Source: Valencia hispanica (Eukaryota; Chordata; Actinopteri; Cyprinodontiformes; Valenciidae). Taken from it: a stretch of 64,000 nucleotides of DNA. The DNA lies in assembly GCA_963556495.2 (NCBI GenBank), contig OY747712.1, positions 27,726,235 through 27,790,234 of the forward strand. Reading direction: 5' to 3'. The notes beneath the pieces are model-generated. The model worked only from the letters and a program-made list of their open reading frames with translations. It did not search any database and had not been told where the DNA came from. The position numbers and the translations under genes are program-made. How positions within the stretch are numbered: position 1 is the first letter of the stretch; each line of letters opens with the position of its first letter. Positions 25,101 to 37,446 of the stretch are shown here, one piece after another.

Positions 25101-28100
25101 GGACCGCTTTGTGACATGGTGTGGAAACAATCGTCTCACCTTGAATGTGAACAAAACAAAGGAGATGATTGTAGATTTCAGAAGAAACAGGGATAAGTCA
25201 AAAACTGTTTCCATCATGGGAGAAGTGGAGGTGGTTGAGGAATATAAATACCTCGGAGTTCACCTTGACAACAGACTGGACTGGAGGCCCAACAGTGAAG
25301 CCATCTACAAGAAGGGACAGAGCAGACTGTACTTCTTGAGGAAGCTTAAGTCCTTCAAGGTTTGCAGCAAGATGCTGCAGATCTTCTACAAGTCTGTTGT
25401 GGAGAGTGTAATCTCTTCAGCCGTCATCTGTTGGGGTAGCAGCATCAGAGCCAGGGATTTAAAAAGGCTAAACAACCTGATAAAGAAGGCGGGTTCTGTT
25501 CTTGGGACGACTGTGGAAAATCTGGAGATGATGATGCAAAGAAGGATTCTTCATAAAATCAAAAAAATTATGGACAACCCTGAGCATCCTCTTCATGAGA
25601 CAGTCATAAAACAACAGAGCGTCTTCAGTCGGAGGCTTCTTCAGTTTCGCTGCAATACAGACCGCTACAGGAAATCCTTCCTGCCCACAGCCATCATCAT
25701 CTACAACAACTCCTTAAAGAATTAATTATATGAGCTATACCAACACTTAATTTCCCTCTGGGATCAATAAAGTATTTTTGAATTGAATTGAATTGATTGC
25801 ACTAACAGACTGTCCAAGAAGTCTCTGCTCCATTCTTTCCTCCTGCTAACCTTCGGGTTAGCTTAGTTAGCTGGTAGCTACATCGAGTGTCAATCATACG
25901 CCCCCACCCTCACAGCCCCACTCTCAGCTACACCTCTTTGCCCATTTTTGTACTTTCCGGGCGTGACGAGATGAGTGACTGAGCCAAGATGGTGGTGGTT
26001 GGAACCGCCCAGTTGGCTTTAATTCAGCTCTCCAGAAACTTATGGGTGACATCAGAGAGGCTTCATCCATCTTTATATACAGTCTATGGTTACAACATGA
26101 TTACATGCGATTTTTATCCAGGTGCGGTCCATATATGTAAAAAATTTATTTTCTTTTAAAATTTAGGTGGTGCGGCTTTTATTCAGGTGTGCTCAATAGT
26201 CAGAAAATTACGGTACTTTCCTACCACTTTTCCATAAAATGCCAAGTTTGGTAAGGGCAAAACTAATAGTTTTCCTGCTGATAGATTCTCCCATCTGAAT
26301 TGTTGTGAAGGCCATTAGTTGCACTGGATTGTATCTAGTGATGTAGCGAACATTTGTAAAAGTGCAAGACCAAGGGGTAAAAATACTTTTGGAATGAACT
26401 TTATGTCTTCTCAGTTCCTCGATCCATCATAAATAGTCAGTGGCCCAGACACGTGGCACAAAAAAAAAAGTCATCACAGAAGACCATTTAATGTCGCCCC
26501 CTTACTGCTGTATCTGCTAATAACCTACTCACCTTGGCCTTCTCAAAGTCCAGGTCTTTGCCAATGGTGGAAAGCAGTCTGCAGAGACACTCAAGAGATT
26601 CTTCATCATGGTTCTTCAGTAGTTTGACCACACAGTCGTGCATGATGGCCTCTGTCAGCATCTTTAGCTTGAAGAGCTCACCGATGAACTTTATGTTACC
26701 CAGCGAGCGCCGTCGAGCTTTGTCTCTGGCCTCTTCGAGTTCCACCCTTAAACGCTCACGTTCCTCATCCTACAGAGAAGTAATTAGACAAGATTAATTT
26801 GTGTTTTTGCAGCCAGAAGATTAACTTTGACCAAATTAAACAATTAAAATAAAGGGGGAGGAACAAAAAAAAAAAAAACATACGTTCTTTGAAGCTTCCA
26901 TTTCTTTCTGCTTTTTCTCAAAAATCTCATCATCATCCTGGTCCTTTTCAAACTCTTTCTGGCAGCGGTTGAGCAGAAGTTTGCGGAAGTTCACAAAGTT
27001 TCCAGGCTTATCTGGGATGGGCACTTTGAGCTGGAGAGGGGCAACAATAAACCAGAGTTTGACTCAACTCTTAAAATAATTAGATATTTGAGAATAAACT
27101 TGGATAATTTTGCTCTTTCAGTTCCTCAATACCATCATTAGCATTCAGTGGCCCAGACACGTGGCACAAAGCTTGAGTCATCATTAGAGCAGTCATAATG
27201 TGCACAATACAACATGACTCACCCCTATAAGGCAGCGGCACATGTTGGCGTAGGCTACAGAAAAGTTGGGCTCTGAGATGGCCTTCTCAAAGATGAGATC
27301 GATGGTTCCCTTCAGCCTCTCTTCCGTGTCTATTTTCAGTTCCATCACTTGCTTCATCAGCTCCTGGAACTTCTGGGGGGTGAGCTTGTTCAGGATGCTG
27401 CGCAGACGCTTGAACACCTCTTGAGTCCTTGTCTGCTCATCACCAGCCTCTTCAGGGTTGCTGTCTTCAGGCTTTGTGGTAGAGGGCTTCCAGGCATTCG
27501 CAGCTTTGTTGAGCTGCACATTGTCTGTAAGAGACCTGCTGTTGATGATGATGATTTTCTTGGGCTCTTTTCGCAAGCTCTGCTGGGAGCGATGTGACCC
27601 AGAGGGCTGAAAGTACAAAACAGATTTAGAAAGTAAGTTTTTTTTTTTGACAACATAATTATGAAAGAAGAAGCTATGAATTTAAATAACCTGGGGTCGT
27701 CCAACTGATTTGCTTCCAAGACCCCCCAAAAACGGAGGGGTAAAATCAGAACCCACATTCATCATTCGGCTTGGATCAACAGGCCGCAGCGGAGTCTTGT
27801 TTACCTGGAAAAGTAAATGAAGCTATAACCTCTTCCACATAACATATTGGTCAAACCCGTCAAGACAAGTCATCTCTGGCCATTCCTAAAACCCAAGTGG
27901 AGATGGCAAAATCCCAAAGCAGAGGGATTGTCTAGACCAGTGGTCCCCAACATTTATTTTTGCCATATTCACACGGAACGGCGGAAAATGCAACAAAATT
28001 AAAAGAATCGAAGGGCATAAAAACCAGGGTTAATTTTAAATATAATAAATGTAAATCCAAGGTGTGCTCGTAACTTTATTAGCAGCGTCCCCGTATCATT

Positions 28101-31100
28101 GCGCCAACAACATAACATGAGTAACATCCTCTCTGCCCACTAATGCTCTCTGGTTACTATGTTAACGTTTAAACATACCCTTAAAATAAAATTTGCCACA
28201 AAAAATGATTAACTGCATGAAAAAGGCAAATCACTACGCAGCTGAATCAGTGGCTGTTTCTCTGTAACGACAGTTCCGTCTGTGGCAGTTTTAAAGGTTT
28301 CATTGCCTCACTAAAAAGCTGGTTGCCACATATTAAGCAGACCAGGGGCTCTGTGCATGGAAATTGCCAGTAAATTCTCAATAAATCTATATTTTCAGAA
28401 TGGTGTGGACTGTAAATGTAAATTTAGCTGTTTGTTTCTTGTAAGTTGTAAGCTCTTCTTCAGACTCTTCAATGGACCTTTTTCCTTTTCGCAAAGACAC
28501 TTTTCAGAGATCTCCGTTTTTAATCGTTCTGCTAGCTTGTGGGTTTGTTTTTAGCTGTGATTTATCATGTGACCGATGCAACCGTCCTGACATACGTCGA
28601 GAGGGAGTTAAAGCCAGATGAATCCGGACATTTTTCAAAATAAAACATTGTTTAGACTTGGATAATAAATAAAGCGAAAATATTGTAAGTTATTCTTGCT
28701 TTCTGTGCAGCCTGATACCAAATGACAAATGGTCTAGAAGACACATTCTATGAATTGCAGTTCTTTACCCCTAGTCATCAAGAAAATTGTGATTAGTTTT
28801 AATAACTACCACAGTTATAGTCACCTGAAAATAAAATCACAGCTGAACCAATGTCAAAACAAGAACACGTAGTATGCATCTTTTTATAGGGTCAGTAGGG
28901 AAAACCTTCACAATAAAAGCCTTCTCCAAGTATAAAGCAGACTGAATATGTGGCTGAGGTAGCATCACTTGGCGAGTAAGGGGCGTAAAAGAGGCAGATT
29001 GATTTCTACAACCTTACCACAGCTTTTCTCTCACAAAACACATGGAGAGGGCAAAAATGCACCAAAATACCACCTTGTTGTCAAAGCTTTTTGTGAAATA
29101 TGCATGTTCTGCCATGAAGGGAAAAAAATACATACTACATACCTCGTCTAGGACCACATCACTGATGACAGGCAGACCTTCAGGTTTGTGCATACTGGCG
29201 CTGCTAAACTGGCAGCGCAGAAGAAACTCTCTGTCATACTGCTTCTTTGCTTCTGGGTTTATTGGCTCCCATTGGTCTGAGTAACACACATTTGAGATGT
29301 GTCAGTGCACTTGCATCACATGCATGCCTACACTTCCAAACTGGATACAATGTTATAATAATTTAAGTTAGAAAAGGTCACTACAAAATTACATTTCTTT
29401 TACACTCGAGTTGTCCATGTTTTAAAGCTGCAGTCCGGAGTATTTGAGGCAGCTTTAATGCTATTAAAAATCAGACGTTTTCAGAAAGACAACACGCAGA
29501 ACAGGAGTAGAAAACAACATGGTAATTAGGGAGTAAGGGATTTGTTTATTCTGAGCTATAATCACAATGCGTTTGTCGGCAATGACAAAAGACCCAGAAA
29601 TTCCTACTTTTAGAACGGACACTTAATGTGCTATAGGTCTGCTTTCAGCTGTGTACCTTTCCAACATTTTACAGTGTAGTAACTTGTTCATGGCAATCTA
29701 ATTGGTATTTCTTTGACAGACAACTATTCAGGGGGGTTCTGCATATCTTTGTCAAAAGGCTTTTGTTCAGTCTCAAACCATTGACATGAGTAGTGCATGT
29801 GCCCTTTGACTTAAACGTTAAGCACAGCTCTTTTAAATTGCTTTAAAATGCTCAGACAGTCTACTACAGTCTAAACTGAATAAATATAACGAAATAATCA
29901 TCTTATGTTCATCTCATTATCATTAGCTTTTTTCCTTTTGCAGAAGAGCCCAAAATACATTTTTTAAACTGCAACAAATCTGCTGCTGGGTTTTAAAGGC
30001 CAGGGATAATACAATGATTAATACTTTGAGTCTGCTTTAAAATAAACTAACTACATAGTTTTCCCTAATTAAAGCATAACTTCACCACAGATATTTGAAC
30101 ATTTTTTTTCTATAAATAGTTTGAAGCTTTTTGGAACTATAATCCAAGTCTCCTTACAGTCTCAACATTGTAAAAAATTGGTGCACCAACTCACTTTTTC
30201 CAGAATGTTTCATTTAGTGCTCAAAGTCATAGCTCACCTTCTTTGTACTGGTATTTCTGCTCAGTTGGCTCAAGGGTAGATTTAGATTTGTCCGGCTCTG
30301 CATTCTGCTTGTCCTCTTTTTCTTCCCAGGTCTCATCTACTGCTTCAGCGGGAGGCTCCGCTGGCGCTGGAAGGCTGACCTGAACCACTGAGGGTTCAGG
30401 AACAGACTTGACATCCAGCTCCACCTAAAACATAATCATGTTTAAGTTGGCTTACAATAATGATCACCATAAAGGTGAATATGCCTATAAACACAACTGT
30501 GTGTAATATATCAGCTGAAGTGAGACTCACCTCTTTGAAGGCATCCAGGACGTCCCCAATGGCTTTTTTGTTGAGCTCTTTCATGCTCTTCTTCTTCTTT
30601 GGCACAGATGTAGCAGCTACAGACAGAGGACAAGTTGTTGAACATAAAAAGTGGGTCATTCCCTTCAATTCTGTATATCTATCCATTTGACTGTATTTGT
30701 GGTGTGCTCCACAACTGAGGGGGAAATAGAGCAGTGTGGTTTCTATGGGTGTAATAACAGTAATAAGTGTTGAAGGGAATGCAATTATCGCCTCTATGCA
30801 CTGATTAATCAAATCAAACTTTATTTATAAAGCACTTTTCATACAATTGCATCACAAAGTGCTTTACAGATTAAAATGAGCCCACATAAAACCACATTCC
30901 CATCCCTCCCCCACAGATTTAAAAGCATGATCACAGTTATACCCCCCTCCCCCAACCCGACTCCCATGCACACACACAGCAACACCCTTCATTCATTGCT
31001 CTGTGTGGGATCTAAACTGGCATGCACCAATGTACAACCATATGACTCAGTATGGCATTCCCTCATGTTGCTGTAGCAAACCAACTTTCTCCTGGGAGAT

Positions 31101-34100
31101 AATTAAAGTTGTTGATGAATGCAAGTCATTTTAATTCTGTAACTATTAAAACTGAAGGGATGCGAACAGGGGGAGTAGTTAACATACTTGCTTTAGCAGA
31201 TGCAGATGTTGAAACATCTTCCGTTTTACTACCAACAATGAAGACGAAATACAAGAGAGAATCATATCGACCTCACCTTGCATAGTAGTTTCCTCTGGGC
31301 AGCTGGCAGAGGTGAGAGGAGCATCTTCGGTTTTCTTCTTCTGTGGTTGCTCTTCCTCCTTTGTCTCCTCCTCTTCCTTCTGTGCTGGTGTTGCGGTTTT
31401 AGCCACAGGTGTGGATTCCTGAGATTGGGAAAGGTCGGGTTTGTCCTGGGGTGTAGTGTCAGACACTGGTACGTCTTCAGAGAGTTTTTCAGTCTCCTGA
31501 GGAAGGCCGTTGGAAAGAGGAGGCTCTGCTAGATTAACTGGAGCAGATTCTGGTTCAGAGCTCTGGTCCATGTCCTCTGTTTGTAAAGCAGCAGGTTCTG
31601 GTACAGTGAGAGGCAGGGAGACATCACTTGATGGTTTTGCACCGATGTCCTCTTTCACACTCTCCACAGGGGTCGCTGCGACTTCAACCGGAGGTTCCAA
31701 CTTGGCGCTAGGCGTCTGTCCCTCTTCTTCCAGTTGAACACCTTCTGGTTTCACCTCTTTCTGTTCAGCTTCCTTTTCAGATGGAGCAGCCTGTGGCTCC
31801 TCTGTTTTCTCAGGCGTCTCTTGTGCTACCGATGTTGCAGAAGGTCTGACCGGAGCATCGACTGTGTCACCAGCATCAGTGCAGACTTTATTTACCGCTT
31901 CAGCAACACTACTGGTACCTGCTGCTGCTTCTGCTGATGGGAGGCAAGGCGGAGACTGCCGCTCCTTTATCGACGGGGAAAGTCGATCTGCTGCAGTGGT
32001 CACAGATTGAGGAGCTAATTCAACAGGCGGAGTAAGCTGTCTGTTTACCTCCTGTTTGGCCTCCACCACAGAATCTGTGTCTGCTGGAGCAGCAGGTGGA
32101 GGACTTTCCGTGGAGGCACAAGGCTCCACATGTTCATCTGGTGAGTGTGAAACAAAGAAAAAAAATTTAATATATAATTAATTTTCCTATTCAAACTCAG
32201 GACTATTTCCTCACCTCTTCTTGTCACTGCAGCAACAGGCTGTACAACTTCGCCATTGGTCTGGGCAATGCTTACTTCTGCTACAGATGCCTAAGATTTG
32301 AGAGATACAGATGTGTTTTCAAAGCACTGTATAAAAGAAAGAACATCACTAATTCTTCTAGTTTTTTCTGGGATTGTATCAGATAAAAACTGATAATACT
32401 TGGTTAGTCTGACTGTATGAAACCCTTGCATTGAATAGTACCAGGCCAATGGGATGAGCAGTTGACTTGCAATAGGAAGGTTGTGGGTTCCAGTCCAGCT
32501 TTCATTTATTTTAACCAATGTGCCACTGAACATGAAACTTAACCTCAAGATGCCTGCCAAGCTGCGTTGTGGTGTAGGAATGCTTTAGTGTGAGTGGTCC
32601 ATACAGTTGATTTATGTTATGAATACATATTTTTTGTCTCCATTTCCTACAGTAATGCGAACTTTCAGTCCTGCTAATGTACTTTTAATGTACTTTATTT
32701 TCCATACATCCAGTATCATATGCAGAAGAGCTTAACCAAAACAAGTCCAACAGACTCAAAGATCAAAAAAGAAGCATAATAAAAGGCAAATAAATGACAT
32801 TTGTCGTAATCAGCCACATAGTTAACCAATATCTTACAATGCAGAGTGGAAATAAACTGAGAAATTGGTACCAGAATTGGCCACTACTACAGTTAACAGG
32901 CCATGATTGGTTATACCACTCTTTGGTAGGAGAGTTCTTTCTGCAGTCCCCATCATTAGTGGAGAAATCAAAACATAACAGATTTTCAATATCAGGGAAT
33001 AAACAATAAATCCATTTGCAATGCCAATACACCTTGAATAGTCAATGGCATAAACATGGCAGGAGAACAAAGAACACTTTATTCAGTTCAAACTTAAACT
33101 TCAGCTTTAAGCTATAGCTTCACAAGCCATTTCTGGCTACTACAATAAGGACTAATAATTACTGTTTAGGAAATTAGAAAATTTGTCAAACTTGACGATT
33201 AAAAAGATGAGCTGAGCTCATATTTGATGCATTTAACTCTACTCATCTAATTAGGTGTTTGTTTACTCAGCAGGCGAGGTAAGTAAAGAGGAGGCATGTA
33301 TGAGCTCCAGATGGGCACTAACGGGTGTTACACTTGGAGCTCCAAAGTTACACTAAAAGTTAATATCAAAGTTAATGTGAAATGTGACATGAATATGAAA
33401 ATTAACTAAGCAACATATGTCTGTAGTAAAAAGCAGACAGCCAACGTGACCAGGATGTTGGTTGGGGGGGGGTGATTACAGCATATCTCTTTGAAAAGAA
33501 GATATGCTGTAAGTATCTTAGGTGAATTATATTAGTACTGATACCACTGTCCAATAACCAGGAGGATATGTATTTGCAGATTATTAGTGATTCAGAGGGA
33601 GACATTTCAACTCTGGGCTGTTTTAGATAATCATTGTTTTAGTTGACCAAAAATGATTTAATTGTGAAATTTTCAACTGATGTAGAAAGATTTTATTTTT
33701 TATAGTTCATAAAGAGAAATTGGAATCAACTACATTCCCTGTGGGCTGTAAAGAGCTTTATAAGCAATGCTTTACTAATACAGAGTTGACTTTCTGAATG
33801 AAAGTCTCACCTGTGGGGGAGTTGCTGCTGTAGTAGATCTTCCACCTGACATGATCTCTTTTGTAATATCACGTCCACCTTGGTTGGGGTCTCGTATTGT
33901 GATCTGGCAGGGATGAAAAATCTGTAATTTTACTTCTTAATATACAGTCACCCTTTAAAAAATAAGCAGTGTGCAACATCCAGTCTCTTTTGAGCAACTG
34001 TTTCCACCCAAGACATTGTCATTTTCAGGTTAAAAGAGAAGGTTCCACATGGACAAAACAATCCACTTTCTCTGCAATCACTTTTTTATGCGGGCGGCCT

Positions 34101-35483
34101 TTTGTTGGGAGACACTACCTGTTTGCGTTCCCTCTTTGGCGGGCCTTGCGGCTGTGTGGGTGCTTGCTGGGGAGGTGCAGCTTGTTGCTGTGGGTTAATG
34201 ATCACCTGCGCTGGCTGGACTGATGGAGAGTACTGCGGCTGAGCAGGATAGTATGCTCCAGCTGCTCGGAGAGACGGGTACATGCACGGTTGTCAAGAAG
34301 ATTTCAAAGTGCCAATTCTCAGTATGTTTGCACATAGACCTCATTTAGTAAAATTGTGTGTTAAAAAAAATGAACAGGAAAGAAAAATTAGGAATCAGGT
34401 CAAACAAATATTAATATGCATGCATTATATCCTTAGGGCCCTTTTAACACCTAGTATTTTTATAACAGTACCGAGTCTAAAGATAGTAAGTTCAGATATC
34501 ACCACCTTGTTCTAGCAATCCAAGTATACCCTCAACCTGCTTTTCTATTTCCTGCCTATCACAACCAACTCTCATGTTGTGTATGGAAATCAAACACTTA
34601 AGTCTACTGACAAAAAAATTATACGACCGTTGCCAAAAGAAAACACGTAGGAAGTGATTAGAGACAGGGAGTGCCACAGATTGTTGCCACTGAAGCTCGC
34701 TGGCTACAAGCGCGCGCACACACACACTACTCACCGGGGTAGCGCTGGGAGGTGAGAGGAGCACCATGGAGAGAGAGACGGCCGTTCTCTCGCCCGCCTC
34801 CTCTCCCCCCACCACCCCGCCTCTCCCTCGCAGCGAGAGAGGGCTCTGAACCAACGCAGCAAGGAAGAGGGAAGGGGGAGTGAGGGATGGGAGGAGGAGG
34901 GGGGGAAGGAGAAGAGAGGGCAGGAAGAGACAGATGCAGTATGAGTTAATGAGAGGATCCAGAGGAAGCAGGGTGCTAAGAAGGTCCCATGAAATGAACA
35001 ATAGCTTCATCATTGTCTTACAATGGCCCTGGTCAGAGGAAAATTTCTCTATCTATCTATCAGATATCTATATCAGATATCTATATCAGATATCTATATC
35101 TGTCAGAACTCCCGAAAGCGGAGCCACAGGTGAAAATAAAATGAAAAAGCAACCGCCCTGCGCAGGCGAGGTGCAGGCATCTTTGAGCCGTGATTCCCGG
35201 ACCTGGTCACAGCAGAGGCGCAGAGGAAATGTTCCAACCGGAGAATTGGGACCGTCAAGCCGTGGATGCATGCACAAATAAAGTCAGTCGCCCAGTGGAG
35301 AAGAATGGGAAGACGAAATTTATATATGGGGGCCGAAGCCTTCTCTGTGCGTAAAAGTGCCGAAGCAGGAGCTACGCTGCCCTCCTCTCCTGGATAAGTT
35401 GCTGCGCGAGGCGCTCTGCCTTCTACACAGACAGAGCCGTCTTTGACACACACACACATATATACACACACACACACATATAT

Positions 35484-35516
<33 letters not shown>

Positions 35517-37413
35517 CATACACACATACACACACACACATATATACATATATATATATATACATACATATACATACATACATACATACATACATATACA
35601 TACATATACACTACCGTTCAAAAGTTTGGGGTCACCCAAACAATTTTGTGTTTTCCATGAAAAGTCACACTTATTCACCACCATACGTTGTGAAATGAAT
35701 AGAAAATAGAGTCAAGACATTGACAAGGTTAGAAATAATGATTTGTAGTTGAAATAAGATTTTTTTTTACATCAAACTTTGCTTTCGTCAAAGAATCCTC
35801 CATTTGCAGCAATTACAGCATTGCAGACCTTTGGCATTCTAGCTGTTAATTTGTTGAGGTAATCTGGAGAAATTGCACCCCACGCTTCTAGAAGCAGCTC
35901 CCACAATTTGGATTGGTTGGATGGGCACTTCTTGCGTACCATACGGTCAAGCTGCTCCCACAACAGCTTAATGGGGTTCAAATCTGGTGACTGCGCTGGC
36001 CACTCCATTACCGATATAATACCAGCTGCCTGCTTCTTCTCTAAATAGTTCTTGCACAATTTGGAGGTGTGTTTTGGGTCATTGTCCTGTTGTAGGATGA
36101 AATTGGCTCCAATCAAGCGCTGTCCACTGGGTATGGCATGGCGTTGCAAAATGGAGTGATAGCCTTCCTTATTCAGAATCCCTTTTACCCTGTACAAATC
36201 TCCCACCTTACCAGCACCAAAGCAACCCCAGCAATCACATTACCTCCACCATGCTTAACAGATGGCGTCAGGCATTCTTCCAGCATCTTTTCAGTTGTTC
36301 TGCGTCTCACAAACGTTCTTCTTTGTGATACAAACACCTCAAACTTGGATTCATCCGTCCACAACACTTTTTTCCAGTCTTCCTCTGTCCAATGTCTGTG
36401 TTCTTTTGCCCATCTTAATCTTTTTCTTTTATTGGCCAGTCTCAGATATGGCTTTTTCTTTGCCACTCTGCCCTGAAGCCCAGAATCCCGCAGCCGCCTC
36501 TTCACTGTAGATGTTGACACTGGTGTTTTGCGGGTACTATTTAATGAAGATGCCAGTTGGGGACCTGTGAGGCGTCTGTTTCTCAAACTAGAGACTCTAA
36601 TGTACTTATCTTCTTGCTCAGTTGTGCAACGCGGCCTCCCACTTCTTTTTCTACTCTGGTTAGAGCCTGTTTATGCTGTCCTCTGAAGGGAGTAGTACAC
36701 ACCGTTGTAGGAAATCTTCAATTTCTTAGCAATTTCTCGCATGGAATAGCCTTCATTTCTAAGAACAAGAATAGACTGTCGAGTTTCAGATGAAAGTTCT
36801 CTTTTTCTGGCCATTTTGAGCGTTTAATTGACCCCACAAATGTGATGCTCCAGAAACTCAATCTGCTCAAAGGAAGGTCAGTTTTGTAGCTTCTGTACCG
36901 AGCTAAACCGTTTTCAGATGTGTGAACATGATTGCACAAGGGTTTTCTAATCATCAATTAGCCTTCTGACCCAATGAGCAAACACATTGTACCATTAGAA
37001 CACTGGAGTGATAGTTGCTGGAAATGGGCCTCTATACACCTATGTAGATATTGCACCAAGAATAGTCATTTACCACATTAGCAATGTATAGAGTGTATTT
37101 CTTTAAAGTTAAGACTAGTTTAAAGTTATCTTCATTGAAAAGTACAGTGCTTTTCCTTCAAAAATAAGGACATTTCAAAGTGACCCCAGACTTTTGAACG
37201 GTAGTGTATATATACACACATATATATATATACACACACACATATATATATACACACACACATATATACATAAACACACACACATATATACATACACACA
37301 CACATATACATACACACACACATATACACACACACATATATACACACACACACACATACACACACACACACACATACACACACACACACATATATACACA
37401 CACACACATATAT

Positions 37414-37446
<33 letters not shown>

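Larger units (their letters stand above)
22180..26090. mobile_element. MITE-like element interrupted by the LINE
   Basis: Left part at 22180-22390 ('acatgtttacagtctggttc', 'gacaggggtcagatgagctg') and right part at 25797-26090 ('gactgagccaagatggtggt', 'ttatatacagtctatggtt') are the two ends of a non-autonomous element common in fish. The pogo-like sequence breaks just before and resumes just after ('gttacaacatga'), which sets the outer limits. It contains no ORF of its own. Confidence 0.6.
21305..26213 (+). mobile_element. pogo/Tigger-like element, split by later insertions
   Basis: Ends match as imperfect inverted repeats: ACCATAATTGTCTGACT at 21305 and, on the complement, ACCGTAATTTTCTGACT at 26213. 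TA flanks both sides (21303-21304 and 26214-26215). The inner 'ctgtaagccgctactttttt' and 'tgcggcttttattcaggtgt' are the usual sub-terminal sequences. A frame at about 21560-21690 resembles the pogo/CENP-B HTH region ([20 protein letters not shown]). A second copy near 43860-44732 shares the interior and shows that 22180-26090 is inserted material. Confidence 0.75.

Noticed and set aside
31278..31937. Plus-strand ORFs opposite eif4g1 exon 10
   Set aside because: Antisense shadows of a long GC-richer coding exon, with no motif of their own.
33476..33512. Pre-miRNA
   Set aside because: The stem is only 13 bp, below what Drosha/Dicer substrates need.
35103..35684. 193-aa minus-strand ORF with C/V/Y/I runs
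   Set aside because: Translation of the CA/TA microsatellite and flanks. The repeat lacks stops in several frames, so length means nothing.
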